From NCBI GenBank assembly GCA_002292925.1, contig DBCF01000091.1, forward strand, positions 1 through 16,215: a stretch of 16,215 nt of DNA, written 5' to 3'. Under the pieces are notes generated by a model. The model did not search any database and was not told where the DNA came from. It worked only from the letters and a program-made list of their open reading frames with translations. The translations under genes and the position numbers were made by a program. This stretch comes from Roseiflexaceae bacterium UBA965 (GTDB taxonomy: Bacteria > Chloroflexota > Chloroflexia > Chloroflexales > Roseiflexaceae). This document shows positions 1-8,300 of this stretch, piece after piece; the stretch's first letter is position 1; every line of letters begins with the position of its first letter.

Positions 1-10
1 GTAAAAACAG

Positions 11-50
11 ACAAAAACGGGCGGGGTGACCTGTGTCACCCCGCCCGTTT
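11..50 (-). terminator. Rho-independent terminator after the oxidoreductase gene
   Basis: Two perfect 16-base arms (15-30 and 35-50, aaacgggcggggtgac and its reverse complement) enclose a 4-base loop. Read on the minus strand, the hairpin begins 16 bases after the end of the oxidoreductase stop codon and is followed by TTTTTGTCTGTTTTT. This is a strong intrinsic terminator and probably ends the whole left-hand gene series. Confidence 0.9.
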
Positions 51-65
51 GCGCTGCCACAAGAT

Positions 66-1067
66 TTAGCCGATTTTGACGGCACTACCACCTTTGGCGG
101 CTGATAATTGGATGGCGTCCCACAAGCGGGCCATGCGCAAACCCACTTCGGGTGGGCAAGGGTTGGCGGCGCCTTGACGCACGCCGAGGAATTGCTCCCA
201 CACGCCCATCGAGGCGGCTGTTTCGACGGTGGCGGGTGGGGTGTCGCCATCGTATTGCACTTGCAGTTTTTCGCCCCATACGCCGGTATAGAGGATACCT
301 TTGTCACCAAAGACGCGAATGTCGGAGTGGCACGACGGCATGGCTTCACCACAGCCGTGGAGCGATACGAGGACGCCCGACTTGAGGCGGGCAATCACCA
401 CGCCGAGGGTTTCGACAGCACGGCCTTGATTGTCGAGGTAGGCCGCCACTTCGGCCACATCTTCGCCAGCCAAATCGACGGTGGTATTGAGCAAATGGGC
501 ACCCGTATCAAACAAAAAGCCACCACCGGCGATGGCGGGGATTTGGCGCCAGGTATTGACCGTGTTGACACCCCAGTTTTGCCACACCACGCCACTAATG
601 GTTTTGATTTTGCCAATGTTGCCGTTGCGCAACATATTGACGGCGGTGCGGACGTTGGGTGATAAGCTACCGGGGAAGGCCACGACCAACAATTTGCCGG
701 TGCGATTGCGGGTGGCAATCAGGCTTTCGGCTTCAGCGCCGGTCATTACCATCGGCTTTTCGAGCAACACGTCAATCCCTGCTTCGAGACAGGCCGTGGT
801 TTGATCGTGGTGGTAGGCGTGTGGCGTAATAATAAAGGCGGCATCGATGGCCCCTTTGTGGTCGCTGAGCAGTTTGGCCAAATCGGGCTGGTTGGCGGGC
901 ACGGGCAAACCGGCCTCTTCGAACAAGGCGGCGGTATCTTCGTAGGCTTGGGCTGACGGCTCACACACCACGCTGATTTGGGTGGTGTCCTTCATTTTGA
1001 CCATGTTGCGAATGTGATGGCGAGCCATGCCGCCACAGCCAATCATTACGGTACGTACGGGTGACAT
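66..1067 (-). CDS. Gfo/Idh/MocA family NAD(P)-dependent oxidoreductase
   Basis: This 333-residue protein has the usual length and two-domain layout of the Gfo/Idh/MocA family. The N-terminal Rossmann fold has a dinucleotide-binding GCGGMA at residues 10-15. The family hallmark EKPM at 103-106 carries the lysine that contacts cofactor and substrate. The C-terminal half has GGGFLFDTGAH at 181-191, matching the family's G-G-x-x-x-D-x-G-x-H substrate/catalytic segment. Members oxidise or reduce sugars, inositols, sugar nucleotides or bile pigments in the cytosol, and the substrate cannot be read here. The ATG is preceded by an AAAGAG-like Shine-Dalgarno sequence. It lies 63 bases after the SDR gene and is the last gene before a strong terminator. 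Its position after sugar-nucleotide and glycosyltransferase genes makes a carbohydrate substrate plausible, but that is inference. Confidence 0.9.
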   Translation of the reverse strand: MSPVRTVMIGCGGMARHHIRNMVKMKDTTQISVVCEPSAQAYEDTAALFEEAGLPVPANQPDLAKLLSDHKGAIDAAFIITPHAYHHDQTTACLEAGIDVLLEKPMVMTGAEAESLIATRNRTGKLLVVAFPGSLSPNVRTAVNMLRNGNIGKIKTISGVVWQNWGVNTVNTWRQIPAIAGGGFLFDTGAHLLNTTVDLAGEDVAEVAAYLDNQGRAVETLGVVIARLKSGVLVSLHGCGEAMPSCHSDIRVFGDKGILYTGVWGEKLQVQYDGDTPPATVETAASMGVWEQFLGVRQGAANPCPPEVGLRMARLWDAIQLSAAKGGSAVKIG

Positions 1068-1130
1068 CGTTGTCTCTTTCGTGTAAAAACTAGTTCGCTA
1101 CCATAGTACACCAAAATGTTGCCAATCAGC

Positions 1131-1883
1131 CTAGCCACGACCCACATACGGCATATTGGTTGCCATAATGGTTTGAAACAAGACATTGCTACTCAACGGC
1201 AAACTCGCCATGGCCAGCACCGCTTGGGCGACGTGTGTGACATCCATCAATGGTTCGGCCACGATGGCGCCATGGGCTTGCAAAATCCCTTGGGCCATCC
1301 GTTCAGCCATATCAGTGGCGGCATTGCCGATGTCGATTTGCCCCACCGCAATCTGGTAGGGGCGCCCATCGAGGGCTGCAGATTTGGTGAGGCCGGTGAC
1401 GGCGTGTTTGGTGGCGGTATAGGCAATGGTGTTGGGGCGCGGGGTCTGGGCCGAAATTGAGCCGTTGTTGATGATGCGCCCACCCTGCGGTTGTTGCTGT
1501 TTCATCACACGAAACGCTTGTTGCAAACAATAAAACATGCCATTGAGGTTGGTGTTGACGACGGCGTGCCAATCATCTAACGACAGCTCATCGATGGGCA
1601 CGGCCGGGGCGCCAATCCCCGCATTATTGAACAGCAAATCGAGGTGCCCGTATTGCGCCACGGTGTCATCAAACAAGGCCCGTACGGCTGCAGGATCACT
1701 GACATCGCAGGGGAGGATGAGGGTGTCGCTGGGGTTGGCACAGGCGGCTTGGGTCACCTCGAGGGCACTGGCGCGGCGGCCACTGAGGACGACCTGCCAG
1801 CCGGCGGCATTGAGGGCGATGGCGGTGGCCCGCCCGATGCCGGCACTGGCGCCGGTGATGATTGCGGTTTTGGTGGTGGTCAT
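1131..1883 (-). CDS. Short-chain dehydrogenase/reductase (classical SDR)
   Basis: This 250-residue protein is a full-length classical SDR. The cofactor motif TGASAGIG is at residues 10-17, the structural NNAG at 86-89, and the helix-4 asparagine in NLNG at 112. The catalytic residues are probably Ser142, Tyr155 and Lys159 (YTATK at 155-159). D60 after the fourth strand sits where SDRs bind the adenine ring. Arg36-Arg37 after the second strand (SGRR) suggest NADP(H), although this is a soft rule. The start is supported by AAGGAG six bases before the ATG. Classical SDRs act on sugars, polyols, steroids or acyl chains, so no substrate is assigned. The gene follows the methyltransferase after a short spacer holding a hairpin, so it may be partly uncoupled from the genes upstream. 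Confidence 0.92.
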   Translation of the reverse strand: MTTTKTAIITGASAGIGRATAIALNAAGWQVVLSGRRASALEVTQAACANPSDTLILPCDVSDPAAVRALFDDTVAQYGHLDLLFNNAGIGAPAVPIDELSLDDWHAVVNTNLNGMFYCLQQAFRVMKQQQPQGGRIINNGSISAQTPRPNTIAYTATKHAVTGLTKSAALDGRPYQIAVGQIDIGNAATDMAERMAQGILQAHGAIVAEPLMDVTHVAQAVLAMASLPLSSNVLFQTIMATNMPYVGRG

Positions 1884-1906
1884 GAATTGCTCCTTGGGGG
1901 TGATAC

Positions 1907-1940
1907 AAAATCCCCGGCATGCCGTTTGGCCGCCGGGGAT
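1907..1940 (-). terminator. Possible weak terminator or attenuator between methyltransferase and SDR genes
   Basis: A 9-base perfect inverted repeat (atccccggc at 1910-1918, gccggggat at 1932-1940) has a 13-base loop. On the minus strand it is followed by only a short TTTTGT run. It starts 21 bases after the methyltransferase stop codon and ends about 24 bases before the SDR start, leaving little room for a new promoter. Partial termination that lowers SDR and oxidoreductase expression fits better than a full stop. Confidence 0.5.
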
Positions 1941-1961
1941 GTCGGTACGTACAAGCGGTGA

Positions 1962-2765
1962 TTAGGCCGTTGGTTTGCGCAAAATAAAGAAGTAGTAGGG
2001 CGAATCTGCTGGTGCTGGCGCATTGTAGAGTGGGCGCAAAATCGGCTCCCATAACCAATTGATGGTAAAGGGGGCGGCGATAATCCAGCGTCCCAACAAC
2101 TTGCGGGTAATCAATGAAGGGGCCGCAATGTAGTGGCTCAAATCAAACAACGGCAAGGCATCGTCGCTGAAATAGGGGCGACATGACACCACTTCGAAGC
2201 CGGCGTCGTTGAAGCGCTTGCTCCATTCTTCGCGGCTCAAGGTGTTGCGGTGCACCGAGACTTTGTTGAACCAACGGCCATAAATCATGCCGTCGAGCCC
2301 GAGAAAGTTGAGAATCTTGGTGCCCAACAATTGTTCGGGGAAGCGGTTCCCCACCACCGACGCAATAAACGATGCGCCGGGTTTGAGCGTGCGGAAGGTC
2401 TCTGACAAGGTTTCTTTGAGGGGCAAGACATGCTCGAGCACACAATTGCTAAAGGCTGCTTCAAAGGTGTTGTCGGGGAAGGGCAAGTGTTTGCCATCGG
2501 CGACGCTCAAGCCGCGATACACCTTGCGCCCGTAGGCTTCGTGGGTATCGCTTTTGATGGGGTCGATACCGTAGATGGTCTTGCCGGGGAAGGCGATTTC
2601 GGCGAAGGTGCCGTCACCACTACCGACGTCGAGGATGGGTTCGGGCATATCGGGGGCGGTTTCGGCGAACAGACGGGCTTCGATCATGCGGATCATGACA
2701 CGGTGGGGTGGCAACGTCATCAAATGGGGAATCAGGTAATCACGGGTCGGTGTAGGAGTGGTCAT
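1962..2765 (-). CDS. Class I SAM-dependent methyltransferase
   Basis: This is a 267-residue Methyltransf_11-type protein. SAM-binding motif I is LDVGSGDG at residues 45-52. The acidic end of strand 2 is in GIDP at 66-69, and the DNTFEAAFSNCVLEHV segment at 98-113 matches motif IV and the post-IV helix of this family. The reading frame is open upstream to an ATG at 2885, but that would overlap the glycosyltransferase gene by about 115 bases and add 40 residues with no conserved character. The ATG at 2765 has an AAGGAA ribosome site (2774-2779) eight bases upstream and follows the glycosyltransferase stop by 4 bases, so I chose it. The C-terminal part (about 220-267) is hydrophobic and aromatic, suggesting a membrane-associated or lipid-linked acceptor. 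Given its neighbours, O- or N-methylation of a glycan is plausible but unproven. Confidence 0.88.
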   Translation of the reverse strand: MTTPTPTRDYLIPHLMTLPPHRVMIRMIEARLFAETAPDMPEPILDVGSGDGTFAEIAFPGKTIYGIDPIKSDTHEAYGRKVYRGLSVADGKHLPFPDNTFEAAFSNCVLEHVLPLKETLSETFRTLKPGASFIASVVGNRFPEQLLGTKILNFLGLDGMIYGRWFNKVSVHRNTLSREEWSKRFNDAGFEVVSCRPYFSDDALPLFDLSHYIAAPSLITRKLLGRWIIAAPFTINWLWEPILRPLYNAPAPADSPYYFFILRKPTA

Positions 2766-2769
2766 CTGC

Positions 2770-3918
2770 TTATTTCCTTGTGGTAAGTTGATGAAAAAGG
2801 GCTTCGTAGGCATCAATGGTTTTGGCGGTACTAAAGCGTGCTTCGACCTCGGCGCGGCTACGCTGGAAGCGCTGCGGGTCGGCAATAATAGTAATCAACG
2901 CATCGGCGAGCGCATCACCATCACCGATTGGCACAACCAACCCCATGCCGGTTTGGGTGGGCGGTTGGCGCACACCGGGGAGATTACTGGCAACCGAGGG
3001 GGTGCCGAGGAGCATGGCTTCGACTTGTACGAGTCCAAACGATTCAGTGGAATTGAGGCTGGGCACCGTGATGACGTCGCAGGCCTTGAAAAACGTGGCC
3101 AATTCGCGTTGATTGAGTGTCCCCAAAAACGTCCAGTTGTGTTTGTATTGGGCAAAGAGTGGCGCCAAGCGTTGGGCGTAGGCTTCTTCGCCCAGTACTT
3201 GCTCAAATGGCCCGGCAAACAACACACGGGCGTCGGGGTAGCGTGCGATGATTTTGGGCAAGGCGTCGAGTAATACCTCGACTCCTTTTTCGGCGGCCAA
3301 ACGCGCCGCCATACCAATCACCGGGCCGGTGAGATTGTAGCGTTGCCGGAATTCAGCCACATCGGCGTCTGTCGTCTCCATTACTTCGACAGGAGGAGGG
3401 ATAATGGTAACTTTGTCACGGAAACGGGTGAGATAAGGTGAGTGGGTGGCAAAATCTTCGGTATAGGCCACGACACGCGTCGATAAGCGCCCTGCCATGG
3501 CGTTTTGGAATTGTACAACCCGATCAACCACCCGATTAAACCAGCCTGGTGGCAATTGCAAATCACAATGATAGGTTAATACCACTGGTTTACCGAGGAT
3601 GCGGCCGCGGAAGGCCAAGCCTGGGGCGTCGAATTGCGGCAAATGCAAGCTGAGCACGTCATGGCTGAGTGCTAGTTTGGTGGCTTCGATGCCATAGGTG
3701 GGCATCAAAACACCTTTGCTGACGCGGGCCGCCACAGGGATGCGAATCACGTTGACGCCATTGAGCACTTCGTGGGTGGGCAGGCTGGAGTCGTATTGTG
3801 ATGTCAACACGGTGACGTAGTGCCCACGGGCTGCCAAGCCAATGGCAAGACGTTCGGCATAAATGGTGAGACCGCTGGTATAGGGGCGATAGTAGGTAAG
3901 TGCGATGAGTACACGCAT
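2770..3918 (-). CDS. Glycosyltransferase family 4 (GT-B fold)
   Basis: This 382-residue cytosolic glycosyltransferase has the GT4 layout. The N-terminal acceptor domain opens with a strand and a glycine-containing loop (MRVLIALTYYRPYTSG, 1-16) and the helix AERLAIGLAARGH typical of the family. The C-terminal donor domain includes GMAARLAAEKG at 202-212, the donor-phosphate-binding region, and the EX7E motif as E292 and E300 within ESFGLVQVE. GT4 enzymes are retaining and transfer a sugar from a nucleotide donor, often to polyprenyl-linked glycans. An AAGGA ribosome site (3930-3934) precedes the ATG by 11 bases. The gene is separated from the epimerase by 5 bases and from the methyltransferase by 4, so the three are almost certainly co-transcribed. 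The epimerase may supply its donor, which is inference. Confidence 0.92.
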   Translation of the reverse strand: MRVLIALTYYRPYTSGLTIYAERLAIGLAARGHYVTVLTSQYDSSLPTHEVLNGVNVIRIPVAARVSKGVLMPTYGIEATKLALSHDVLSLHLPQFDAPGLAFRGRILGKPVVLTYHCDLQLPPGWFNRVVDRVVQFQNAMAGRLSTRVVAYTEDFATHSPYLTRFRDKVTIIPPPVEVMETTDADVAEFRQRYNLTGPVIGMAARLAAEKGVEVLLDALPKIIARYPDARVLFAGPFEQVLGEEAYAQRLAPLFAQYKHNWTFLGTLNQRELATFFKACDVITVPSLNSTESFGLVQVEAMLLGTPSVASNLPGVRQPPTQTGMGLVVPIGDGDALADALITIIADPQRFQRSRAEVEARFSTAKTIDAYEALFHQLTTRK

Positions 3919-3923
3919 GACAG

Positions 3924-4955
3924 TTAGCGTCCTTCGATTTCGCTACGGCTTTCTGAGACCCACTGCCACAAACGCTCGATGCCGGCGGTAATACTGACTT
4001 TGGGCGCCCATTGCAACGCGGTTTGGGCCTTGTCAACGTTCAAAATACAAACCCGTTGATCGCCTGGACGCCAATCGGCAAAGCGGGGTGATACTACTGG
4101 TGCGCCGTTGAGACGGTCGAGGTGGGGGTGAAATTCGCGCCAAATCGAGATGGTGTTATCTGGGCCACCACCAATATTGAAAATCTCGCCGGCGACATGG
4201 TCAATCCGCAAAATAGCACTGCGATAGGCGTCGACGAGGTCGTCGACGTACAGCAAGTCGCGTACTTGTTTGCCGTCGCCATAAATGCTGAGTGGCCGGC
4301 CGAATTGGGTGGCGATGATGAAGTGAGCGGCCCAGCCTTGGTCTTCGACGCCAAATTGACGGGGACCATAGATGGCTGATTGGCGAAATACCACGGTGCG
4401 CAAATCGTAGATGCGGTGGTAGTCACGCACGTATTGGTCACCGGTGCCTTTGGAGCACCCATAGGGTGAGTGGAAGTCGAGTGGTTGGGCCTCGGTGGCG
4501 CCACGAGGCAGGTCACGGTAGCGATAGCGGGTTTCGTCTTCGACCACCACGATGTCTTCCATACCACCATAGACTTTGTTGGTGGAAGAATAGAGCAAAA
4601 TAGGATTGCGCCCCGATGCGCGGGCTGCTTCGAGGACGTTGAAGGTGCCAAGGGCATTGATGTCGAAATCTTCACGGGGGTTGGCTACTGAGGTAGTCAC
4701 TGCCACTTGCCCGGCTAAATGAATGATTGCATCGGCATCTGCCAAGGCTTGGGTAGTACCGGCGGCATCGCGGATATCGCCACGGCGTAACACGACACGC
4801 TCATCGCCAAACCGCCGAGTGAGCCACGCTAAATTGTGGGTAGCTCCAGGCCGAGATAGATTGTCATAAAGGGTTACACGGTAGCCATCAGAGATGAGGG
4901 CTGCCGCAAGATTTGCACCAATGAACCCTGCACCACCCGTAATTACAATGTGCAT
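3924..4955 (-). CDS. NAD-dependent epimerase/dehydratase, CDP-tyvelose/paratose 2-epimerase-like
   Basis: This 343-residue extended SDR acts on nucleotide sugars. The NAD-binding GGAGFIG is at residues 7-13. The catalytic YGCSK is at 165-169, and the active-site serine/threonine lies in YSSTNKVYG at 122-130. The extended-SDR segments RQSAIYGPRQ (191-200) and RDLLYVDDLV (232-241) are present. The combination SSTNKVYG, SPYGCSKG, DQYVRDY and a following QGW is what I know from CDP-paratose/CDP-tyvelose 2-epimerases rather than UDP-glucose 4-epimerases. A C2 epimerisation of a CDP- or other NDP-deoxyhexose is therefore the favoured reaction. No CDP-glucose cytidylyltransferase, dehydratase or paratose synthase is visible here, so the exact substrate is open. 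It is the first gene of the minus-strand series, with an AGAGG-type ribosome site just before the ATG. Confidence 0.88.
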   Translation of the reverse strand: MHIVITGGAGFIGANLAAALISDGYRVTLYDNLSRPGATHNLAWLTRRFGDERVVLRRGDIRDAAGTTQALADADAIIHLAGQVAVTTSVANPREDFDINALGTFNVLEAARASGRNPILLYSSTNKVYGGMEDIVVVEDETRYRYRDLPRGATEAQPLDFHSPYGCSKGTGDQYVRDYHRIYDLRTVVFRQSAIYGPRQFGVEDQGWAAHFIIATQFGRPLSIYGDGKQVRDLLYVDDLVDAYRSAILRIDHVAGEIFNIGGGPDNTISIWREFHPHLDRLNGAPVVSPRFADWRPGDQRVCILNVDKAQTALQWAPKVSITAGIERLWQWVSESRSEIEGR

Positions 4956-5003
4956 GCGGCCTCTCGCAATAAAATAGAATCAATAGTCACGAACAACACG
5001 GAG

Positions 5004-5019
5004 ATTGTGATAACACAAT
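5004..5019. promoter_or_regulatory. Operator-like palindrome ATTGTG-ATAA-CACAAT
   Basis: A perfect 6-4-6 inverted repeat lies about 50-65 bases before the epimerase start. Its core TTGTG-N4-CACAA has the same 5-4-5 geometry as CRP/FNR-superfamily sites (TTGAT-N4-ATCAA). It would lie downstream of the candidate minus-strand -10 box, a position typical of repression or roadblocking. The binding protein is unknown. Confidence 0.45.
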
Positions 5020-5045
5020 AAAAGAGCTATCTACAACCATATGTA

Positions 5046-5054
5046 ATCATACCA
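5046..5054 (-). promoter_or_regulatory. Candidate extended -10 promoter for the epimerase operon
   Basis: Read on the minus strand the sequence is TGG-TATGAT, a TGn extended -10 element with a good -10 hexamer. No good -35 is visible at 17 bases, as expected for extended -10 promoters. Transcription would start near 5040, giving a leader of roughly 85 bases that carries the 5004-5019 palindrome. Confidence 0.4.
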
Positions 5055-5097
5055 TAGCCTTTCGATGCTTTTCTAGTAGTTGCGTGATGTTGCACCG

Positions 5098-5122
5098 AAA
5101 AAATCCGGCGTATCTGCCGGAT
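5098..5122 (-). terminator. Isolated minus-strand intrinsic terminator in the divergent region
   Basis: A perfect 7-base stem (atccggc at 5103-5109, gccggat at 5116-5122) has a 6-base loop. On the minus strand it is followed directly by six T residues. On the plus strand there is no T run after it, so it works only leftward. It lies about 145 bases upstream of the epimerase start with no recognised minus-strand gene before it. It could block antisense transcription from the giant gene, end a small RNA, or act as a leader attenuator. Confidence 0.65.
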
Positions 5123-5265
5123 AAACCCGTACATGGCTATGCGATGATGCTGTGACAGGAGAATTCTGATTTTTGTTATGAAATATGAATGAAATGTGTA
5201 TTTTTTGGTGAATTCATCGTGATTTTTTTATGCATACTCAGTATTTTTGTGCGAAAAATATGGGC

Positions 5266-5271
5266 TATAAT
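5266..5271 (+). promoter_or_regulatory. Candidate -10 box (TATAAT) of the giant membrane-protein gene
   Basis: A consensus TATAAT lies in an AT-rich stretch about 120 bases before the ATG at 5392. The -35 region is only a T-rich match (around 5242-5248), so strength is uncertain. Transcription would begin near 5278 and leave an untranslated leader of about 110 bases. The gene's ribosome site AAGGA is at 5381-5385. Confidence 0.45.
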
Positions 5272-5391
5272 AGGTAAATAATCAGTGAGGCATATGATAG
5301 TTCGGGATACAAGAGAAAATTCGTTCGACATTGTCATCGCCATGGTGGCTCTGTGCTGTTTTGTTGTGTGAGCAACGCATAAGGATTTCTG

Positions 5392-8300
5392 ATGAATATG
5401 TTGCAGTATGTGCGTCGACAAGGTCCACGAGTATTGTTGTTACTAGTAATCGTGTTGATTGGGGCGTATTTTCGCTTGAATGGGTTGTATAGTTGGGACG
5501 AGCCGTCGTTTCGCTTGCATCCCGATGAACGGTTTTTGACAGAAGTCGCCACCCAAATCGACTTACCCAACTCGTTTCATCAGTTTATTGATTCGAGCAA
5601 CACGCCACTCAATCCACGCAACGGAAACTACAAGTTTTTTGTATACGGCATGTTGCCTCATACAATTACGCGTTTTGTGGCAGTGGCGTTGACCTCGCCT
5701 GATCGCATGTCGCCACGCTTGACCACCCCCACCAGTTATGGTGATGGATCAAACCCCGAATACAAGCTGGCCAAAGCAATTCCCGAGCGGGTGCGCAAAC
5801 TCATCAATCCTGATGGGGTCGACTATACCGGTGAAATTCACAAAGTTGGTCGCTCAATATCGGCGTTTTTTGATTTGTTGTCGATATTGTTGATATTTGC
5901 GATTGCACGGCGTCTCTATGGCGAAAAAGTCGCCTATCTGGCTGCTCTTATGACTGCTGGTACGGCGTTTTTGATTCAACAGTCACACTTTTTCACTGTT
6001 GATGCTACGAGTACCACCTTTATTTTGCTGACGATTTACTATGCGGTACGGATTGTGCAGCGTGGTGCCTGGTATGACTATATTGGTGCGGCGGTGGGTG
6101 TAGGCGCTGCAATAGCCTGTCGTATCACATTGGCGACAGTGGCACTCGCCGTATTGGTGGCCGTTGCGACGCGGTTCTATCGCGCATATCGCAACGACAA
6201 CCGACGGGCCATGATTCGCGAAGTACTCTTGGTGGTGATGTGGGGCATATTGACGCTGTTTGCTGCTCGCACATTGGGTCCCGACATGTTTGCTGGTACG
6301 ATGCCGGGCAGTGAGGCTCGCCCGATTTTGAGCGACAAATTAGGCGGCATTGGGTTGAGCATCGACAATTTGTTCCAAGGCAAGGGCTATTTTGATATTC
6401 GCCCCGACGATCGCTTTTTGCAGAGCATGTCAGACATTAGCCGATTTGCTTCGGGTGAAGTCGATTGGCCACCGACACAGCAATGGGCTGCCCGCCCCCG
6501 CTATGTGTTTGCTTTGTCCAATATGGTACTGGCAGGTATGGGCGCTCCCTTGGGGATTGCGGCTTGGCTCGGGTTTATCGTAGCTGGCTGGTATTTGTTG
6601 CGCCGGCGCATGATTGCGCATCTCATCCCGTGGACGTGGGTATTGTTTTATTTTGGCTGGCAGGGTGGCTTATTTTTGATGTCGATGCGCTATTACCTGC
6701 CGGTATATGGCATGTTGACGATTTTTGCAGCCTGGCTGGTGGTGCATTTGGCGAGTTATCGCCGTGTGCTTTTTGACAAAGTCATGCAGTGGATGTGGCA
6801 ACCAGGCGACCCCGAGCTCCACCGCCCACGTGCGTTGACGACGGCGCGCGGGATTGCCTTTATGACGGTGGTGCCTGCGTTGATTGTAGTGACTGGGGCA
6901 TTGGCATGGGGGTTTGCCTTTTCGCGGATGTATACCGAAGAACACACCCGGGTGGCTGCGTCACGTTGGATATACGCCAACATTCCCACTGGCTCGGTGA
7001 TTAGCTCAGAATCGTGGGATGATGGCTTGCCGTTGGGGCTTGATGGCCGCGGGGCTGACCAATTCCCCGGTGAGGCCTTCCCGGTCTATGCCGAAGACGA
7101 GCCAAACAAGTACTTTGGTGATGGCACGCCTGAAAACAAAGGCATGCTCAAACAAATCGATAATGTTGACTACATCATCATGAGTAGCAACCGCGTCTAT
7201 GACACGGCTGGGCGGTTGGTGATGCGCTATCCGGCGCTGATTAATTATTACAAAGCGCTGTTTGATGGCTCACTCGGGTTTGATTTGGTAGCCGAATACC
7301 GCTCATCGCCACGCTTGTTTGGCATCGAATTCCCCACCGCCACATGGGCCGAAGAGGCGTTTAGTGTCTATGACCACCCCCGGGTATTGATTTTCAAAAA
7401 AACCGAGCGCTACAACAGTGACAATACCAAAGCCTTGATTTTGCGTGGCGTGGTGTTTGAAGAAGTTTACAAAATGCCCACCATCCGCGCCAGCAAGGCG
7501 ATGACGGCGTTGCATTTCACTGATTTGCAATGGCCCACGTATCGCAACGCCGCCTCATGGAATGAGCTTTTTAGTACGTTTACTACGACCACTATGCCGT
7601 GGTTGTGGTGGTGGTTGGCCATCGAAGTATTGGGATTAGCCGCATTCGTGTTGCTCCGGCGCGCCTTGAGCTGGTTGCCCGATGGTGGCTTTGCCATCGC
7701 CAAAACTCTCGGTTTGTTGATTATTGCGTGGGTGATTTGGTTGGCTGGCACCGTGCATGCCTTGAATTATGGGCGGGTCGGGGTATGGGTATTGGCGTTG
7801 TTGTGGGTGGCTGCTGCCGGCGTGAGTTGGTGGCGTAACCGTGCGACCTGGCGCCGCTTCTGGGCGCAACGGCGCTGGTTGATTGTGACCACCCAGATCG
7901 TCTTTTTGTTGGCCTATCTGGCGTTTGTATTGGTACGGGCCAGCAATCCCGATTTGTGGCACCCGGGTCGTGGTGGCGAAAAGCCAATGGACCTAGCGTT
8001 TTTGACGGCAGTGGTGCGCAGTCCATCATTCCCCCCTTATGACCCATGGTTTGCGGGTGGCATGCTCAACTACTACTATTTTGGCTTTGTGATGCTGGGT
8101 GTGTTGGTGCACATGACGGGGATTGCTCCGTCGACCGCCTACAATCTGGCAGTACCGACGATTTTTGCATTGACGGCGGTGGGGGCGTGGGGTGTCGCTT
8201 TGGCGCTCCAAGGCGGCTTCCGCACGATTTATGCCGGCGCGTGGCGCTGGTGGCTCCAGGCATTGCCCGCAAGTGAGCGTCGCAAGTTGGCTGGGGCCTT

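Larger units (their letters stand above)
4956..5391. other. Divergent AT-rich intergenic control region (436 bases)
   Basis: This separates the left-facing epimerase operon from the right-facing giant membrane-protein gene and is clearly more AT-rich than the genes around it. It contains the palindrome, promoter-like boxes and minus-strand terminator listed separately. Two GAATTC sites (5161-5166, 5210-5215) are each followed by a GATTTTT run ending in TATG, a loose direct repeat. I see no convincing gene inside it. Confidence 0.8.

Noticed and set aside
108..662. A 184-residue plus-strand open frame opposite the Gfo/Idh/MocA gene
   Set aside because: It is a shadow frame of a clearly conserved gene; its translation has no domain character.
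2766..2885. A longer methyltransferase starting at 2885 (307 residues)
   Set aside because: The extra 40 residues overlap the glycosyltransferase coding end and show no family feature. The ATG at 2765 has a proper ribosome site and normal operon spacing.
5161..5232. A direct repeat (GAATTC followed by GATTTTT and TATG) as a paired regulator site
   Set aside because: The two copies differ in spacing and match poorly between the shared words; in AT-rich DNA this can arise by chance. Mentioned only as composition.
5176..5421. An 81-residue minus-strand open frame in the divergent region
   Set aside because: It overlaps the giant gene's ribosome site and start, has no clear ribosome site, an odd composition (many His, Thr, Met, Ile) and no recognisable motif. 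The terminator at 5098-5122 downstream of it is the only point in its favour.
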